A DNA stretch of 48,614 bases from Candidatus Alcyoniella australis (GTDB lineage Bacteria; Lernaellota; Lernaellaia; JAVCCG01; Alcyoniellaceae), in contig JAVCCG010000066.1 of NCBI GenBank assembly GCA_030765605.1, forward strand, positions 1 through 48,614, read 5' to 3'. Numbering within the stretch: position 1 is the stretch's first letter; the number at the start of each line of letters is the position of its first letter. Shown piece after piece: positions 39,284 through 47,676 of this stretch. A model generated the notes under the pieces. The model saw nothing but the letters and a program-made list of their open reading frames with translations, searched no databases and was not told the origin of the DNA. A program made the translations under genes and the position numbers.

Positions 39284-40686
39284 CTTCTGACCTTGATCTT
39301 CAGCCGCTGCCCAGGCGAGAGATATTTGCCGCGGGCGCTGCGGTTCCAGCGTTTGAGGTCGTTGACCGAAACACGGTACTTGCGCGCGATACTCCACAGG
39401 CTCTCTCCGGACTTGACCGTATGATACACGAAGCGCGTTCTGCCCGAGCCCTCGGCTCCCGAGGGTGGTCCATCGTTGAACAGTTGCGCGGTCTTCTGGG
39501 TCGAGAGGTATTTCTTGTCGTCGGGCAGCGACCAGAACCCGCCCTGAAACGCCTCCTGCTGAATCGCGGGCATGCGCAGCGCATAGGGCCGCACGTCCGG
39601 GGGCGAATACTTGGTCAGCACCTCGGGGTTGAGCCGCTTGACCACGCCGTAGTCGATGCCCGATTGCTTGCTCATCTGCGCCAGGTCGACCACGCCGGTC
39701 AGCGCGACCTCGAAGGTCTCGGTGGGCGGCGCGAAGTCGTCGGCAAAACCGTAGTAGCCCGGGTCGGACATGATCAGCATCGCCGCGTAGAACTTGGGCA
39801 CGTAGGCCGCGGTCTCCCAGGGCAGGTTGAGCTTCCAGTAATCGCGAGAGCCCTTGGCCGCAATGGCGCGGTCGATGCAGCCCTCGCCGCAGTTGTAGCC
39901 CGCCAGGGCCAGCGGCCAGGACTGAAAGCGGTTGTTCAGAAACTTCAGATATTGGCAGGCAGCGCGGGTGGCCTTGGCCGGATCGCGGCGCTCGTCGATC
40001 CAGCTAGATCGGCGCAGACCGTAGTTGCGTCCGGTGGAGCGGATGAACTGCCACAGTCCCGTGGCTCCGGCCGGGCTCACCGCGTGGGTCGAATAGCCGC
40101 TCTCGATGATCGGCAGGGCGGCCAGCTCGCGGGGCAGACCCTCCTCGACCAAAATGCGCTCGATGGTCTGGCGATGTTCGGCCGCGCGCTCCAGCCAGGT
40201 GCTCATCGACCTGCGGCCGTTGGTCAGAAAGTAGAGAATCCAGCTCTCGACGTCGGGGTTGTAGACGAAGTCCAGCGGAATGCGGTCGCCCAGCTTGGGT
40301 CCGGCGCCGCCGACCACCACGTTGACCCGCAGCATGTCGGTGCACACGTCGAGCAGCAGCTTGTCCCAATCGACCAGCAGCTGTTCGTCCGACGTGCCCT
40401 GCTCCAGCGCCTTGCCCAGCATGATGAACGCCTGCTCGAGCTCGATCCGCCCCTCGTCGGGCTGGCCCTGCTCCATCAGCTCGCGTCCGACCTCGGCGTG
40501 TTGCGCGGCTCCGGCCAGCAGCTCGTGAAGCTGTAGCTCGGGATCGCGCGGCTCGACGATCGGCTCAGGAGCGGCATCGGGTAGGTCGATCCCGACCTCG
40601 CGCGGCTCGAACAGCTTGCAGCCCGGAGCGCACAGCGCCACGGCCAGCGCCACGATCAGACAGAGGGTTAACTGTTTGTATTGCAT
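39280..40686 (-). CDS. mltD: lipoprotein lytic transglycosylase, MltD-like, with LysM domain
   Basis: The protein is 468 aa. Lipobox Ala-Pro-Gly-Cys (Cys23) leads to an N-terminal helical region, then an SLT domain with catalytic Glu195 in Leu-Pro-Ile-Ile-Glu-Ser-Gly-Tyr and the following Ser-Pro-Ala-Gly-Ala-Thr-Gly-Leu-Trp-Gln-Phe, Ala-Gly-Tyr-Asn-Cys-Gly-Glu-Gly and Glu-Thr-Ala-Ala-Tyr-Val-Pro-Lys motifs of family 1D enzymes. One LysM repeat at the C-terminus (Val-Lys-Ser-Gly-Glu-Ser-Leu-Trp-Ser-Ile-Ala ... Leu-Ser-Pro-Gly-Gln) binds murein. It cleaves peptidoglycan glycan strands from the outer-membrane side. E. coli MltD has two LysM repeats, this one only one. Confidence 0.93.
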   Translation of the reverse strand: MQYKQLTLCLIVALAVALCAPGCKLFEPREVGIDLPDAAPEPIVEPRDPELQLHELLAGAAQHAEVGRELMEQGQPDEGRIELEQAFIMLGKALEQGTSDEQLLVDWDKLLLDVCTDMLRVNVVVGGAGPKLGDRIPLDFVYNPDVESWILYFLTNGRRSMSTWLERAAEHRQTIERILVEEGLPRELAALPIIESGYSTHAVSPAGATGLWQFIRSTGRNYGLRRSSWIDERRDPAKATRAACQYLKFLNNRFQSWPLALAGYNCGEGCIDRAIAAKGSRDYWKLNLPWETAAYVPKFYAAMLIMSDPGYYGFADDFAPPTETFEVALTGVVDLAQMSKQSGIDYGVVKRLNPEVLTKYSPPDVRPYALRMPAIQQEAFQGGFWSLPDDKKYLSTQKTAQLFNDGPPSGAEGSGRTRFVYHTVKSGESLWSIARKYRVSVNDLKRWNRSARGKYLSPGQRLKIKVRR

Positions 40687-40769
40687 CGGTCGGCTATTGT
40701 AGAGGAAGAGCGCAACACCGAGAAGACCTTATTTTCAGCGACGCCTACAGATGCTAAAATCTTTTTCCG

Positions 40770-40786
40770 ATCCGGCGTTGCCGGAT
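40770..40786 (+). promoter_or_regulatory. hairpin in the leader of the subtilase gene
   Basis: ATCCGGC-GTT-GCCGGAT forms a perfect 7-bp stem 57 bases before the subtilase start. No T-tract follows, so it is not an intrinsic terminator. It may be a leader hairpin or a fragment of a dispersed palindrome. Confidence 0.3.
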
Positions 40787-40842
40787 GCTGAAAAGACAGT
40801 TGCGCCAGGAAATCCCGCTGAAGTAATTAAAGGAATTAAAGG

Positions 40843-42738
40843 ATGAAGCTGAACACCGCAATCATCGTCGTAACGGCGCTGCTGTTGCTAGTGCCGGCCG
40901 CCTATGCCGGACAGATCTCCCCCAGCCTACAGGACGTGATCGACCATAGCGACCCGGACCAGCCGATCAAGGCGCTGGTGATCATGCACGACCAGCTGGA
41001 CTTCCGCGCCCTGCAGTCCGAGTTCGACGCGATGCGCGCCAAGCCCGCCCAGCGCCACTTGGCCGTGATCCAGGGACTGCGCGGACAGACCGCGATCCAG
41101 CGGCCGCTGCTGAGCTGGCTCGAGGATTCCAAAGACGGAGCGCGCGTGGTCAGCGCCCGCTCGTTCTGGATCTCCAACATCGTGGCGGTCGAGGCCGTGC
41201 CCGAGGTGCTCGAGGAGATCGCGCTGTTCGACGAGGTGGAGCGGGTCGAGTTCGACTATCCGATCGAGCTGATCCAGCCGCTGGATGAGGTTGATTCCGA
41301 TCCGCAGGGCAAGGGCGTCGAGGGCGGAGTGAGCATGATCCGCGCCGACGAGCTGTGGGCCCTGGGCATCGACGGCACGGGCACCCTGGTCAGCCACATG
41401 GATACCGGAGTGGCCGGCAGCCATGCGGCCCTGGCCTCGCGCTGGCGCGGCCTGGATTCGGGTGTGACCCCGGCCGAGGCCTGGTTCGACCCGGTGACCG
41501 GCACGAGCTTCCCCTTTGACGCGGCTACCCACGGTACGCACACCATGGGCACGATCTGCGGCGACGACGGCGGCTCCAACCAGATCGGCGTGGCCCCCGG
41601 CGCCAAGTGGATCTCCGCGGGCGTGATCGACCGCGTCGACATCCCCACGACCTACTCCGACGCGCTGGCGGCTTTCCAGTGGACAGCCGATCCTGACGGC
41701 GATCCGACGACCACCGACGACGTGCCCTGCGTCTCGAGCAACTCCTGGGGTCTCCAGCCGCGTATCAGCTCCCACGGGGCAGTGGCCCCGGCCTGCGACG
41801 ACACGCTGTGGGCGGCGATCGACGCCTGTGAGGCCGCCGGCGTGGTGGTGGTTTTTGCCGCGGGCAACGAGGGCTCGTCGTACGGCTCCGAGTCGATCCG
41901 CGTGCCCGCCGACCGCATCACCACCCAATACAACACCTTCTCCGTGGGCGCGCTGAACCAGGACGGCACAACCAAGGCCTACTTCACCAGCCTCGGGCCC
42001 TCGAGCTGCGACCACTCGACGATCAAGCCCGAGGTCAGCGCCGTGGGCTATGGCGTGCGCAGCTCGATCCCCAGCGGCTACGGCACAAAAAACGGCACCT
42101 CAATGGCCGCGCCGCACGTGGCCGGGGCCGTTGCCCTGCTGCGTCAGAACTTCCCCGGCACCACCGCCGACCAGATCAAAGAGGCGCTCTACCTCACGTC
42201 CGTGGACATCGGCGTCAGCGGTGAGGACAACACCTTTGGCATGGGCCGCATCGACTGCGTGGCCGCCTACGACTACCTCGAGGCGCTGTGCGACGTGGAC
42301 GAAGACGGCTTTGCCGGCGACCAGTGCGGCGGCGACGACTGCAACGACGCTGACGCAGCGATCAACCCAGACGCCGTGGAACTGTGCGACGGCATCGACA
42401 ACAATTGCGATGGACTCGAAGCTGACGAGGCCGACGCGGACGCCGACGGCTTCATGGGCTGCGAGGGCGATTGCGACGATACCCAGGCCACGGTCTACCC
42501 CGGCGCCGACGAGATCTGCGACGGATTGGACAATGACTGCTCCGGCGCGCCCGAAGCTGACGAGGTCGACGCTGACGCGGACGGCTACATGGTCTGCGAA
42601 GACGACTGCGACGACAGCAACGAGACGGTCTACCCCGACGCCGAGGAGCTGTGCGACGGCATCGACAACAACTGTGATGGCGACGTTGACGAAGGCTGCG
42701 GCGACGACGACGACGACGACGATTTCTGCGGCGGCTGA
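40843..42738 (+). CDS. secreted subtilisin-like serine protease (S8) with C-terminal MopE-type metal-binding repeats
   Basis: The protein is 631 aa. A signal peptide ends at Ala-Tyr-Ala-Gly, then an inhibitor-type propeptide (~25-150). The S8 triad is Asp187 (His-Met-Asp-Thr-Gly), His230 (Thr-His-Gly-Thr-His-Thr-Met-Gly) and Ser420 (Asn-Gly-Thr-Ser-Met-Ala-Ala-Pro-His), with oxyanion Asn342. After about residue 478 come three copies of the Asp/Cys-rich unit Asp-Ala-Asp-Gly-Phe/Tyr ... Cys-Asp-Asp ... Val-Tyr-Pro-x-Ala-x-Glu-x-Cys-Asp-Gly-x-Asp-Asn-x-Cys, known from MopE and many delta-proteobacterial surface proteins and expected to bind calcium or copper. The protein ends in seven aspartates followed by Phe-Cys-Gly-Gly. 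The repeated ATTAAAGGA just before the ATG supplies the ribosome site. A strong terminator follows. Confidence 0.92.
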   Translation: MKLNTAIIVVTALLLLVPAAYAGQISPSLQDVIDHSDPDQPIKALVIMHDQLDFRALQSEFDAMRAKPAQRHLAVIQGLRGQTAIQRPLLSWLEDSKDGARVVSARSFWISNIVAVEAVPEVLEEIALFDEVERVEFDYPIELIQPLDEVDSDPQGKGVEGGVSMIRADELWALGIDGTGTLVSHMDTGVAGSHAALASRWRGLDSGVTPAEAWFDPVTGTSFPFDAATHGTHTMGTICGDDGGSNQIGVAPGAKWISAGVIDRVDIPTTYSDALAAFQWTADPDGDPTTTDDVPCVSSNSWGLQPRISSHGAVAPACDDTLWAAIDACEAAGVVVVFAAGNEGSSYGSESIRVPADRITTQYNTFSVGALNQDGTTKAYFTSLGPSSCDHSTIKPEVSAVGYGVRSSIPSGYGTKNGTSMAAPHVAGAVALLRQNFPGTTADQIKEALYLTSVDIGVSGEDNTFGMGRIDCVAAYDYLEALCDVDEDGFAGDQCGGDDCNDADAAINPDAVELCDGIDNNCDGLEADEADADADGFMGCEGDCDDTQATVYPGADEICDGLDNDCSGAPEADEVDADADGYMVCEDDCDDSNETVYPDAEELCDGIDNNCDGDVDEGCGDDDDDDDFCGG

Positions 42739-42762
42739 CCTACACTAATTGCCAACCCACAA

Positions 42763-42794
42763 CGCCCGGCCGGAATCCCGGTCGGGCGTTTTTT
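42763..42794 (+). terminator. Rho-independent terminator after the subtilase
   Basis: An 11-bp GC-rich stem (42763-42773 with 42778-42788, one G-T pair) and a 4-base loop are followed by six T residues. It lies 25 bases after the protease stop and ends its transcription unit before the next lipoprotein gene. Confidence 0.9.
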
Positions 42795-42880
42795 ATCGAT
42801 CTCGACGCGTTCGCCATCCTCTCTGGTTTTGTAGTATATTTCACCGGGGCGAGGATTTGAGAAAACCTGGGGGGGTAATC

Positions 42881-44125
42881 ATGGCCCATGTTGCGTGGAC
42901 GCGGATGGTCTGGCTGGCGGCGCTGCTGATCCTGGTGTTGGTCGTATGCGGCTGCGAGGGGAACGACGATGATGACGACGCCGGCGACGACGACGTTGCA
43001 GGCGATGACGATGCGGCCGGAGATGACGACAGCGGTGACGACGACGATCAAGGGGATCCGTTTTATCCGCCCGATCAGCTCGGGCCCTACGCCGTGGGCG
43101 TAACCACCATGTGCTTTGTCGACGAGTCGCGCTACGAGATCTGGGGCAACCGCAAACGGCTGGTGCCGCTTGAAATCTGGTATCCCTCAACCGGCGCGGG
43201 CGGCCGTCCCAACCTGATGCCCGAGATGATCGGCATGATGCCCGAGGCGGTCTGGGGTATCATGGAGTTGCTTTACGGCGACAACTTCGAGCCGCTGATG
43301 GCCTACGTGACCGACGCCCTGCGCGAGGCCGAGATCCAGGTCGCGGCCGAGCCCTGGCCCGTGATCTTCTTCAGCCACGGGCTCAACGCGGTCCGCTTCC
43401 AGAACTTCACCATGTGCGAATACCTGGCCAGCCACGGATTCATCGTGGCCGCGCCCGACCACTACGGCAACGCGATCTTCACCAACGACCCGTTCAGCGA
43501 GGACGTGATCCTCGTCAACCCGACCACGGTGGTCACCTCGTTCATCGACACGGTCACGGACATCGGCTTTGTCTACGACCGGCTGGCCGAGCTCAACGTC
43601 GAGCCCGGCGGACGCTTCGAGGGCCTGCTCGACCTGTCGCGCTGCGGCATGACCGGGCATAGCTACGGCGGCATGACCACGCTCAACGCCGCGCCCCAAT
43701 ACGACTTCATCGACGCCATCGCCCCGCTCAACCCGGCCTACGTCGGAGTCTTCCCCGAAGATTTCGACAAGCCGTTCTTTTTGGTCCAGGGACGCAAGGA
43801 CGGGGTGGTCGGATTTTTCGTTCCTGACGTGGAGATCCTCTGGAACGAGAACGAATCAACGCAGAAGATCTACCTCGACATGTACCGCGCCGGACACTAC
43901 AGCGTGACCGACGCCTGCCTGCTGCTGCCGCCGGGCATGATTCCCGACAGCGCCACCGGCTGCTCGGGCGACGAGTTCATTGACGGCGAGCTGGCCAACG
44001 CGCTCAACGCGGCCTACCTGACCGCGTTTTTCAAGACGACCATCGCCGACGAACAAGGCTATGTCGATTACATGCTGACCAACCACGCACCCGAGGAGAT
44101 CGACCTCAAGCTCATCTGGCAATAG
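42881..44125 (+). CDS. poly-Asp lipoprotein, alpha/beta-hydrolase (PAF-acetylhydrolase/dienelactone-hydrolase-like)
   Basis: The protein is 414 aa from ATG 42881, preceded by a TGGGGGGG ribosome site. The longer open frame upstream crosses the preceding terminator and is not used. Lipobox Val-Cys-Gly-Cys (Cys25) is followed by a ~35-residue Asp-rich linker with Ala-Gly-Asp-Asp-Asp repeats. The hydrolase domain shows Trp-Pro-Val-Ile-Phe-Phe-Ser-His-Gly (oxyanion loop), Glu-Tyr-Leu-Ala-Ser-His-Gly-Phe-Ile-Val-Ala-Ala-Pro-Asp-His-Tyr-Gly, and the nucleophile elbow Gly-His-Ser-Tyr-Gly-Gly. A late Gly-His-Tyr-Ser supplies the probable catalytic His. This set is typical of PAF-acetylhydrolase-like esterases. 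Substrate unknown. It is monocistronic between two terminators. Confidence 0.85.
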   Translation: MAHVAWTRMVWLAALLILVLVVCGCEGNDDDDDAGDDDVAGDDDAAGDDDSGDDDDQGDPFYPPDQLGPYAVGVTTMCFVDESRYEIWGNRKRLVPLEIWYPSTGAGGRPNLMPEMIGMMPEAVWGIMELLYGDNFEPLMAYVTDALREAEIQVAAEPWPVIFFSHGLNAVRFQNFTMCEYLASHGFIVAAPDHYGNAIFTNDPFSEDVILVNPTTVVTSFIDTVTDIGFVYDRLAELNVEPGGRFEGLLDLSRCGMTGHSYGGMTTLNAAPQYDFIDAIAPLNPAYVGVFPEDFDKPFFLVQGRKDGVVGFFVPDVEILWNENESTQKIYLDMYRAGHYSVTDACLLLPPGMIPDSATGCSGDEFIDGELANALNAAYLTAFFKTTIADEQGYVDYMLTNHAPEEIDLKLIWQ

Positions 44126-44172
44126 CAGCCCTCCGCGTTTATCGCTGAGCCAATTCGCTACAAAATAATCCA

Positions 44173-44202
44173 GGGCCGGGGCAGTGTCCCGGCCCTTTTT
44201 TT
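44173..44202 (+). terminator. Rho-independent terminator after the hydrolase lipoprotein
   Basis: GGGCCGGG and CCCGGCCC form a perfect 8-bp stem around a 7-base loop, followed by seven T residues. It is located 48 bases after the stop of the upstream hydrolase gene. Confidence 0.92.
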
Positions 44203-44251
44203 ATTGACGTCATGCCGGGATGAAACGGTGTAGCTCGGCTGCGCCTTTGCC

Positions 44252-44278
44252 GTCGTGCTGAACGTGTTTCAGCATCTC
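44252..44278. repeat. dispersed palindrome of the TGCTGAA/TTCAGCA type
   Basis: GTCGTGCTGAACGTGTTTCAGCATCTC folds as a 7-bp stem (TGCTGAA/TTCAGCA) with a 5-base loop. Very similar sequences recur in intergenic DNA of many bacterial phyla. Only one copy was noticed in this window. Confidence 0.5.
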
Positions 44279-44390
44279 GATCAATGGAGACTTTACAATG
44301 GATGGTATTGACATGCTGTCAGACGGGTGGTATCAAACTTGTGGGTGAGCTGCGAAGCATCCTAAGCGTTTGAAAAAAGGGAGATAATTT

Positions 44391-44410
44391 GGGGACATCA
44401 TACTTATTTC
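44391..44410. repeat. REP-like half-site at the edge of the AT-rich island
   Basis: GGGGACATCATACTTATTTC resembles the arm of the palindromic elements near 2.3 and 4.1 kb (GGGGACACGATACTTAATT), with about four differences over 19 bases. The opposite arm was not found, so this is a possible fragment only. Confidence 0.4.
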
Positions 44411-44497
44411 TGAATGAGTCCAGCTTAAGAACCTAAAATGATAAACAGATGATATACAGGACATTATTTTAATAGTTTCTGCTAGGAGATACTTTAA

Positions 44498-45325
44498 TTA
44501 GTATGGTGTTCCCCGATTAACCGCCACGGGATCATATAGGTTCATAGTATCAGTTTCGTTACGCTGGGCCGTTACGCTCACTAAACCAAGATACCGCCCT
44601 TGATCTCGGTCCAGCACCTCGACGTTGACAGGAAAAGCATTTACCCCAGCCTGTTCCATCGCCTGCTCGAAATCACGCCAGTGCTGCCAACCGTTGGGCA
44701 GCAGTTCTGCTCGGACATTCTGAACCTTACCGCTCCTTTCCCATAGTTCGCGCCACCAGTCAACTGTCTGAATGCTGAGGCACTCGGGTCCCCAAAATAC
44801 CTTCCCGTTCGATTGCGGCTTAGTTAAATGCTCGGGCACGTCTCTCCCGATCGCCCGCGTCAGTCCAGGTACCACAATACCGAGCAGCCCCCCTTTCCGC
44901 ACAAAGCGGCTCAAATAGTTCAAATATAAAGCGTCAGTGCCAAAAAAATGATAAGCGTTTAAAGAAACCACAACATCAAAAAAACCAGCCGCGAATGGAA
45001 GGTTGTGGCTTTCGACCCGCACCGGGCAAATCCGGTCGGCTACACCCGCATTGGCCGCCCGTCGCCAGTTGTTATCAGGGCTAATCCATAGATCGGCCGC
45101 CCAGACACGAGTTTCGAACTCTTTCGCTAAAAAAATGCTTGAGATCGCCTTGCCGCACCCCAGGTCGAGCACCCTCATTTCCTTGTCGATAGACAATTGC
45201 TCGCACAACCATTCAGTAATCCAAATCACGTTTGGCCCCATTTGGTTTTCAAGCATCCACAGCGGATCATATTTCATTGAACGCGGAAATTCGGGCTTGT
45301 CGAGTAACCGTTTGATTGTGTTCAT
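44498..45325 (-). CDS. SAM-dependent class I methyltransferase
   Basis: The protein is 275 aa from ATG 45325, with GAGGG five bases before it. The frame is open to 45430, but the extra 35 residues are basic, low-quality and lack support. The N-terminal region includes Lys-Tyr-Asp-Pro-Leu-Trp-Met-Leu-Glu-Asn-Gln-Met-Gly-Pro-Asn-Val. Motif I is Val-Leu-Asp-Leu-Gly-Cys-Gly-Lys-Ala, followed by Ala-Ala-Asp-Leu-Trp-Ile-Ser, Leu-Pro-Phe-Ala-Ala-Gly-Phe-Phe-Asp-Val-Val-Val-Ser-Leu and a post-motif Arg-Lys-Gly-Gly-Leu. The substrate is not identifiable, though family relatives are annotated as small-molecule or fatty-acid methyltransferases. It lies in AT-rich DNA and is not closely linked to another gene. 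Confidence 0.87.
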   Translation of the reverse strand: MNTIKRLLDKPEFPRSMKYDPLWMLENQMGPNVIWITEWLCEQLSIDKEMRVLDLGCGKAISSIFLAKEFETRVWAADLWISPDNNWRRAANAGVADRICPVRVESHNLPFAAGFFDVVVSLNAYHFFGTDALYLNYLSRFVRKGGLLGIVVPGLTRAIGRDVPEHLTKPQSNGKVFWGPECLSIQTVDWWRELWERSGKVQNVRAELLPNGWQHWRDFEQAMEQAGVNAFPVNVEVLDRDQGRYLGLVSVTAQRNETDTMNLYDPVAVNRGTPY

Positions 45326-45760
45326 TGACGCCCTCAAATCTTCGCCTAACGTTTCTCGACTGCCGCCCGGCAGGGTTGCCAGGTTCCTCTTTTTTTTCCT
45401 AGAATACATCTTATGAATTTTATGTCCCACGTCTGAATTCGAGTGTAAGTTACGTTTATCAGAAACACCCTGAAAAGAAAGCGAAGAGACTGTAGTTTTT
45501 TTTGCCCGATAGCACCTCTACAAAAACCCGACTTATAATCCGCAAATTTATCTGACCAGCGTGGCAATCCAAGTTGGAATCCCAGACGGCCTTTGTGTAA
45601 CGTATTTATGTGCATGAAATCGCTAATTCACAACCACCCTCAATTTTATTTCGCGACCAATGTTGTATAATTTATTTACCGATGACATGTCTTCATTTTT
45701 AGACCATTCACTGGCATGTTAGAAAAACCTTCACGTTATTAATATTGTTTATCTAATAAT
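45326..45760. other. 435-base AT-rich gap without a recognised gene
   Basis: The first ~105 bases are open in the methyltransferase frame but appear to be leader. The rest has runs of A and T, a TATAAT-like string at 45665-45670 on the plus strand with no gene downstream, and no hairpin terminator I could support. It separates two minus-strand units. Confidence 0.5.
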
Positions 45761-46183
45761 CTATGAATCGCCCAACCACGCATCAAAGGACCTGACTTCA
45801 AACCATACAATCCAAAATAACACCGTGGCCCCTATCAAAAGAACAGGAGCTTCCCATCCAAAACTATTTCCAAGGAATTCGATAAATTCTTTACTTGTTC
45901 CATGCCATGTAGCAATCTCGCGGACAGATATTCCAACGAAAACCAATCCTCCAATACCAAACAAACCAAAAGCCCTTTCAACAACTATCTGAAGAATTTG
46001 CGCGTGTCGTAATCCAATGAAGTATGAGTAAAACTTGTCAGCTTTTGGATTAGGTGCATTGTTGTTAATTGCTAAAATCAGTTTCTCGAGGCGCGTCTTT
46101 ACTGTTGAACAGTGCGCTGCCGTTATGAAGTATATCGCTACACCAAATAACACTAAGATTAGATAAACAATCGCTTCTAACAC
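45761..46183 (-). CDS. small integral membrane protein, third gene of the SSF transporter operon
   Basis: The protein is 140 aa from GTG 46183, overlapping the transporter gene by seven bases. It has about three membrane spans (residues ~4-22, 68-85, 108-128) with a charged loop between the first two. The sequence has no motif I recognise. The AT-rich codon use matches its neighbours. Tight overlap suggests an accessory or regulatory membrane subunit of the transporter, but this is only context. Confidence 0.65.
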   Translation of the reverse strand: MLEAIVYLILVLFGVAIYFITAAHCSTVKTRLEKLILAINNNAPNPKADKFYSYFIGLRHAQILQIVVERAFGLFGIGGLVFVGISVREIATWHGTSKEFIEFLGNSFGWEAPVLLIGATVLFWIVWFEVRSFDAWLGDS

Positions 46184-47676
46184 TGCACTGCCCCACTATT
46201 ATTGGATATATTTGAGTTCAAATCTATTTTTCTTGCCTTTTTCCAGACGAAGAAAGTGATAACAATTGATATCGCTAACGCTACAATTCCAACAAGACCT
46301 ATAGATTTGCTATTGTCCGTCAAAAGTAAGGCAACGGCGACAAAATATGCCAAAACAATAAGCGAGAGGTACGTCCAAAGAACGGTCCTTGTGAAAACAC
46401 AAATAGTATGAGGTTTTGAGACAAGTTTGAATAACAGCCATATTGCGGGCGCGAATGCTGGAACTCCTGACGCAATAAATAAAAGTAGCGTGAAAAGGTC
46501 TTGCCTAAAGCTATATAAAATACTCAACAATCCGAATCCAACAATGGAAGACGCAGCCATCCATAGGCGAATATTTTTAAGGCTTCTCTGTTGGTCTGGC
46601 TCTCGACCTGAATCACCTCTACTAACATTAAAATACCAAAATTGAGTGATGGCAATTATCGTTGAATCTGCTGTTGAGCAAATTATTGACGATAAACCGA
46701 ATGCGATCGAAAAGCCTAAAATAACCGGAAAAAACCCTTTGGATTGACCAATTGGTGAAAACATATTGGCTGTCATCTCAAGTAGATTTTCTCCGTGCGC
46801 CTGCGTAATAAGGGAAGCAAAAATAAAGAAACCAGTGATAATCGCTACGGAAACGCCCACCACGCGAAATGTTCTGGCTCGTTTATTAGATTCCAAATGC
46901 GAACCGACCGCCAGATTGATTAAACTATAATACTGAGTAGAAATCGCCGCAACGCAAACCATCAAAACCGCAACAAAAGATGAAGTAGTGAAAATTAAAA
47001 TTGAGTCTATGGAAGCGGTTTCTTGATAACCACCCTGGGGGCAAATTGCCGCAAGGACGATCAATATCAAAATAATTGCGGATATCATCTGTACGATATC
47101 CGTTCGCAGGACGCCGCTGACACCACCAAAAACAACAGTTAGAAGAGCTGTTAATAATAGAAAGAACGATATTGAGATAGCAGCAAAAGTCCCTGGACTT
47201 GTCGTAAGGAAAGGCATCATCACCATTGGGGATGCAAGAAGTTCATAGCTGAGACCTAACGCGTAAACAACCATCAAGAAGATGGAAAAATATTTCGCTA
47301 AAGGTACAGGGTCATTTGGATTGAGTCTGTCAAGATGTCTTTGTGCTGCGTGTAGAAGGTCTTCTCCTGGTTCAAGGTCACACGACTCGAGGCTCTTCGA
47401 AGATTTAGACAAAAAAAGATATCCAGCGAGAATTGCTGCAGGAGCAAGAAGCATCAGTATTCCGTTTGTTTCCGCTCCAAGAACCAAATATACAACACCA
47501 GATCCAAGGGTAATATTCGCAATTGTTAAACTAAAGGCGTTCTTTTTTGGACTTGGGTTGTGAAAAAAATCAAAGACCCCCCTAATTGAATTCATCTTTA
47601 AATATGCAACACCAGCAAAAAATGCAGTAGCTATAATAATAGAAATAAAAGCCGCTTCATATCCAGTCAATGTCAT
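46177..47676 (-). CDS. sodium:solute symporter family (SSF) transporter
   Basis: The protein is 499 aa from ATG 47676 (a TTG one codon upstream is the alternative) with about 13 membrane spans. Early segments Phe-Phe-Ala-Gly-Val-Ala-Tyr-Leu and a Ser-Pro-Lys-Lys-Asn-Ala-Phe-Ser loop lead into a broken first helix with Ala-Asn-Ile-Thr-Leu-Gly-Ser-Gly-Val-Val-Tyr. Later Phe-Gly-Gly-Val-Ser-Gly-Val-Leu-Arg-Thr-Asp-Ile-Val-Gln is the conserved Thr-Asp-x-x-Gln segment of SSF proteins. Ser-Ser-Ile-Ile-Cys-Ser-Thr-Ala-Asp-Ser-Thr supplies the probable sodium site in helix 8/9. Substrate is not predictable. It is flanked by small genes overlapping on both sides (one base and seven bases), forming a three-gene operon in AT-rich DNA. 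Confidence 0.82.
   Translation of the reverse strand: MTLTGYEAAFISIIIATAFFAGVAYLKMNSIRGVFDFFHNPSPKKNAFSLTIANITLGSGVVYLVLGAETNGILMLLAPAAILAGYLFLSKSSKSLESCDLEPGEDLLHAAQRHLDRLNPNDPVPLAKYFSIFLMVVYALGLSYELLASPMVMMPFLTTSPGTFAAISISFFLLLTALLTVVFGGVSGVLRTDIVQMISAIILILIVLAAICPQGGYQETASIDSILIFTTSSFVAVLMVCVAAISTQYYSLINLAVGSHLESNKRARTFRVVGVSVAIITGFFIFASLITQAHGENLLEMTANMFSPIGQSKGFFPVILGFSIAFGLSSIICSTADSTIIAITQFWYFNVSRGDSGREPDQQRSLKNIRLWMAASSIVGFGLLSILYSFRQDLFTLLLFIASGVPAFAPAIWLLFKLVSKPHTICVFTRTVLWTYLSLIVLAYFVAVALLLTDNSKSIGLVGIVALAISIVITFFVWKKARKIDLNSNISNNSGAVQC

Larger units (their letters stand above)
44126..44497. other. 372-base gap at the junction of GC-rich and AT-rich DNA
   Basis: No gene is seen. 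The gap holds a strong terminator (44173-44202), a widely distributed type of palindrome (44252-44278) and a REP-like half-site (44391-44410). From about 44340 onward the base composition shifts towards AT and stays so until about 48.0 kb. Confidence 0.6.

Noticed and set aside
42749-42880. upstream extension of the hydrolase lipoprotein
   Set aside because: It would cross a strong Rho-independent terminator and move the signal peptide 44 residues inward. The ATG at 42881 has a good ribosome site.
45326-45430. N-terminal extension of the methyltransferase
   Set aside because: The added residues are Lys/Arg-rich and not typical of the family, and the internal ATG at 45325 has a GAGGG site at good spacing.
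45660-45675. TATAAT-like promoter on the plus strand
   Set aside because: There is no matching -35 box and no gene downstream on that strand, so it is most likely chance in AT-rich DNA.
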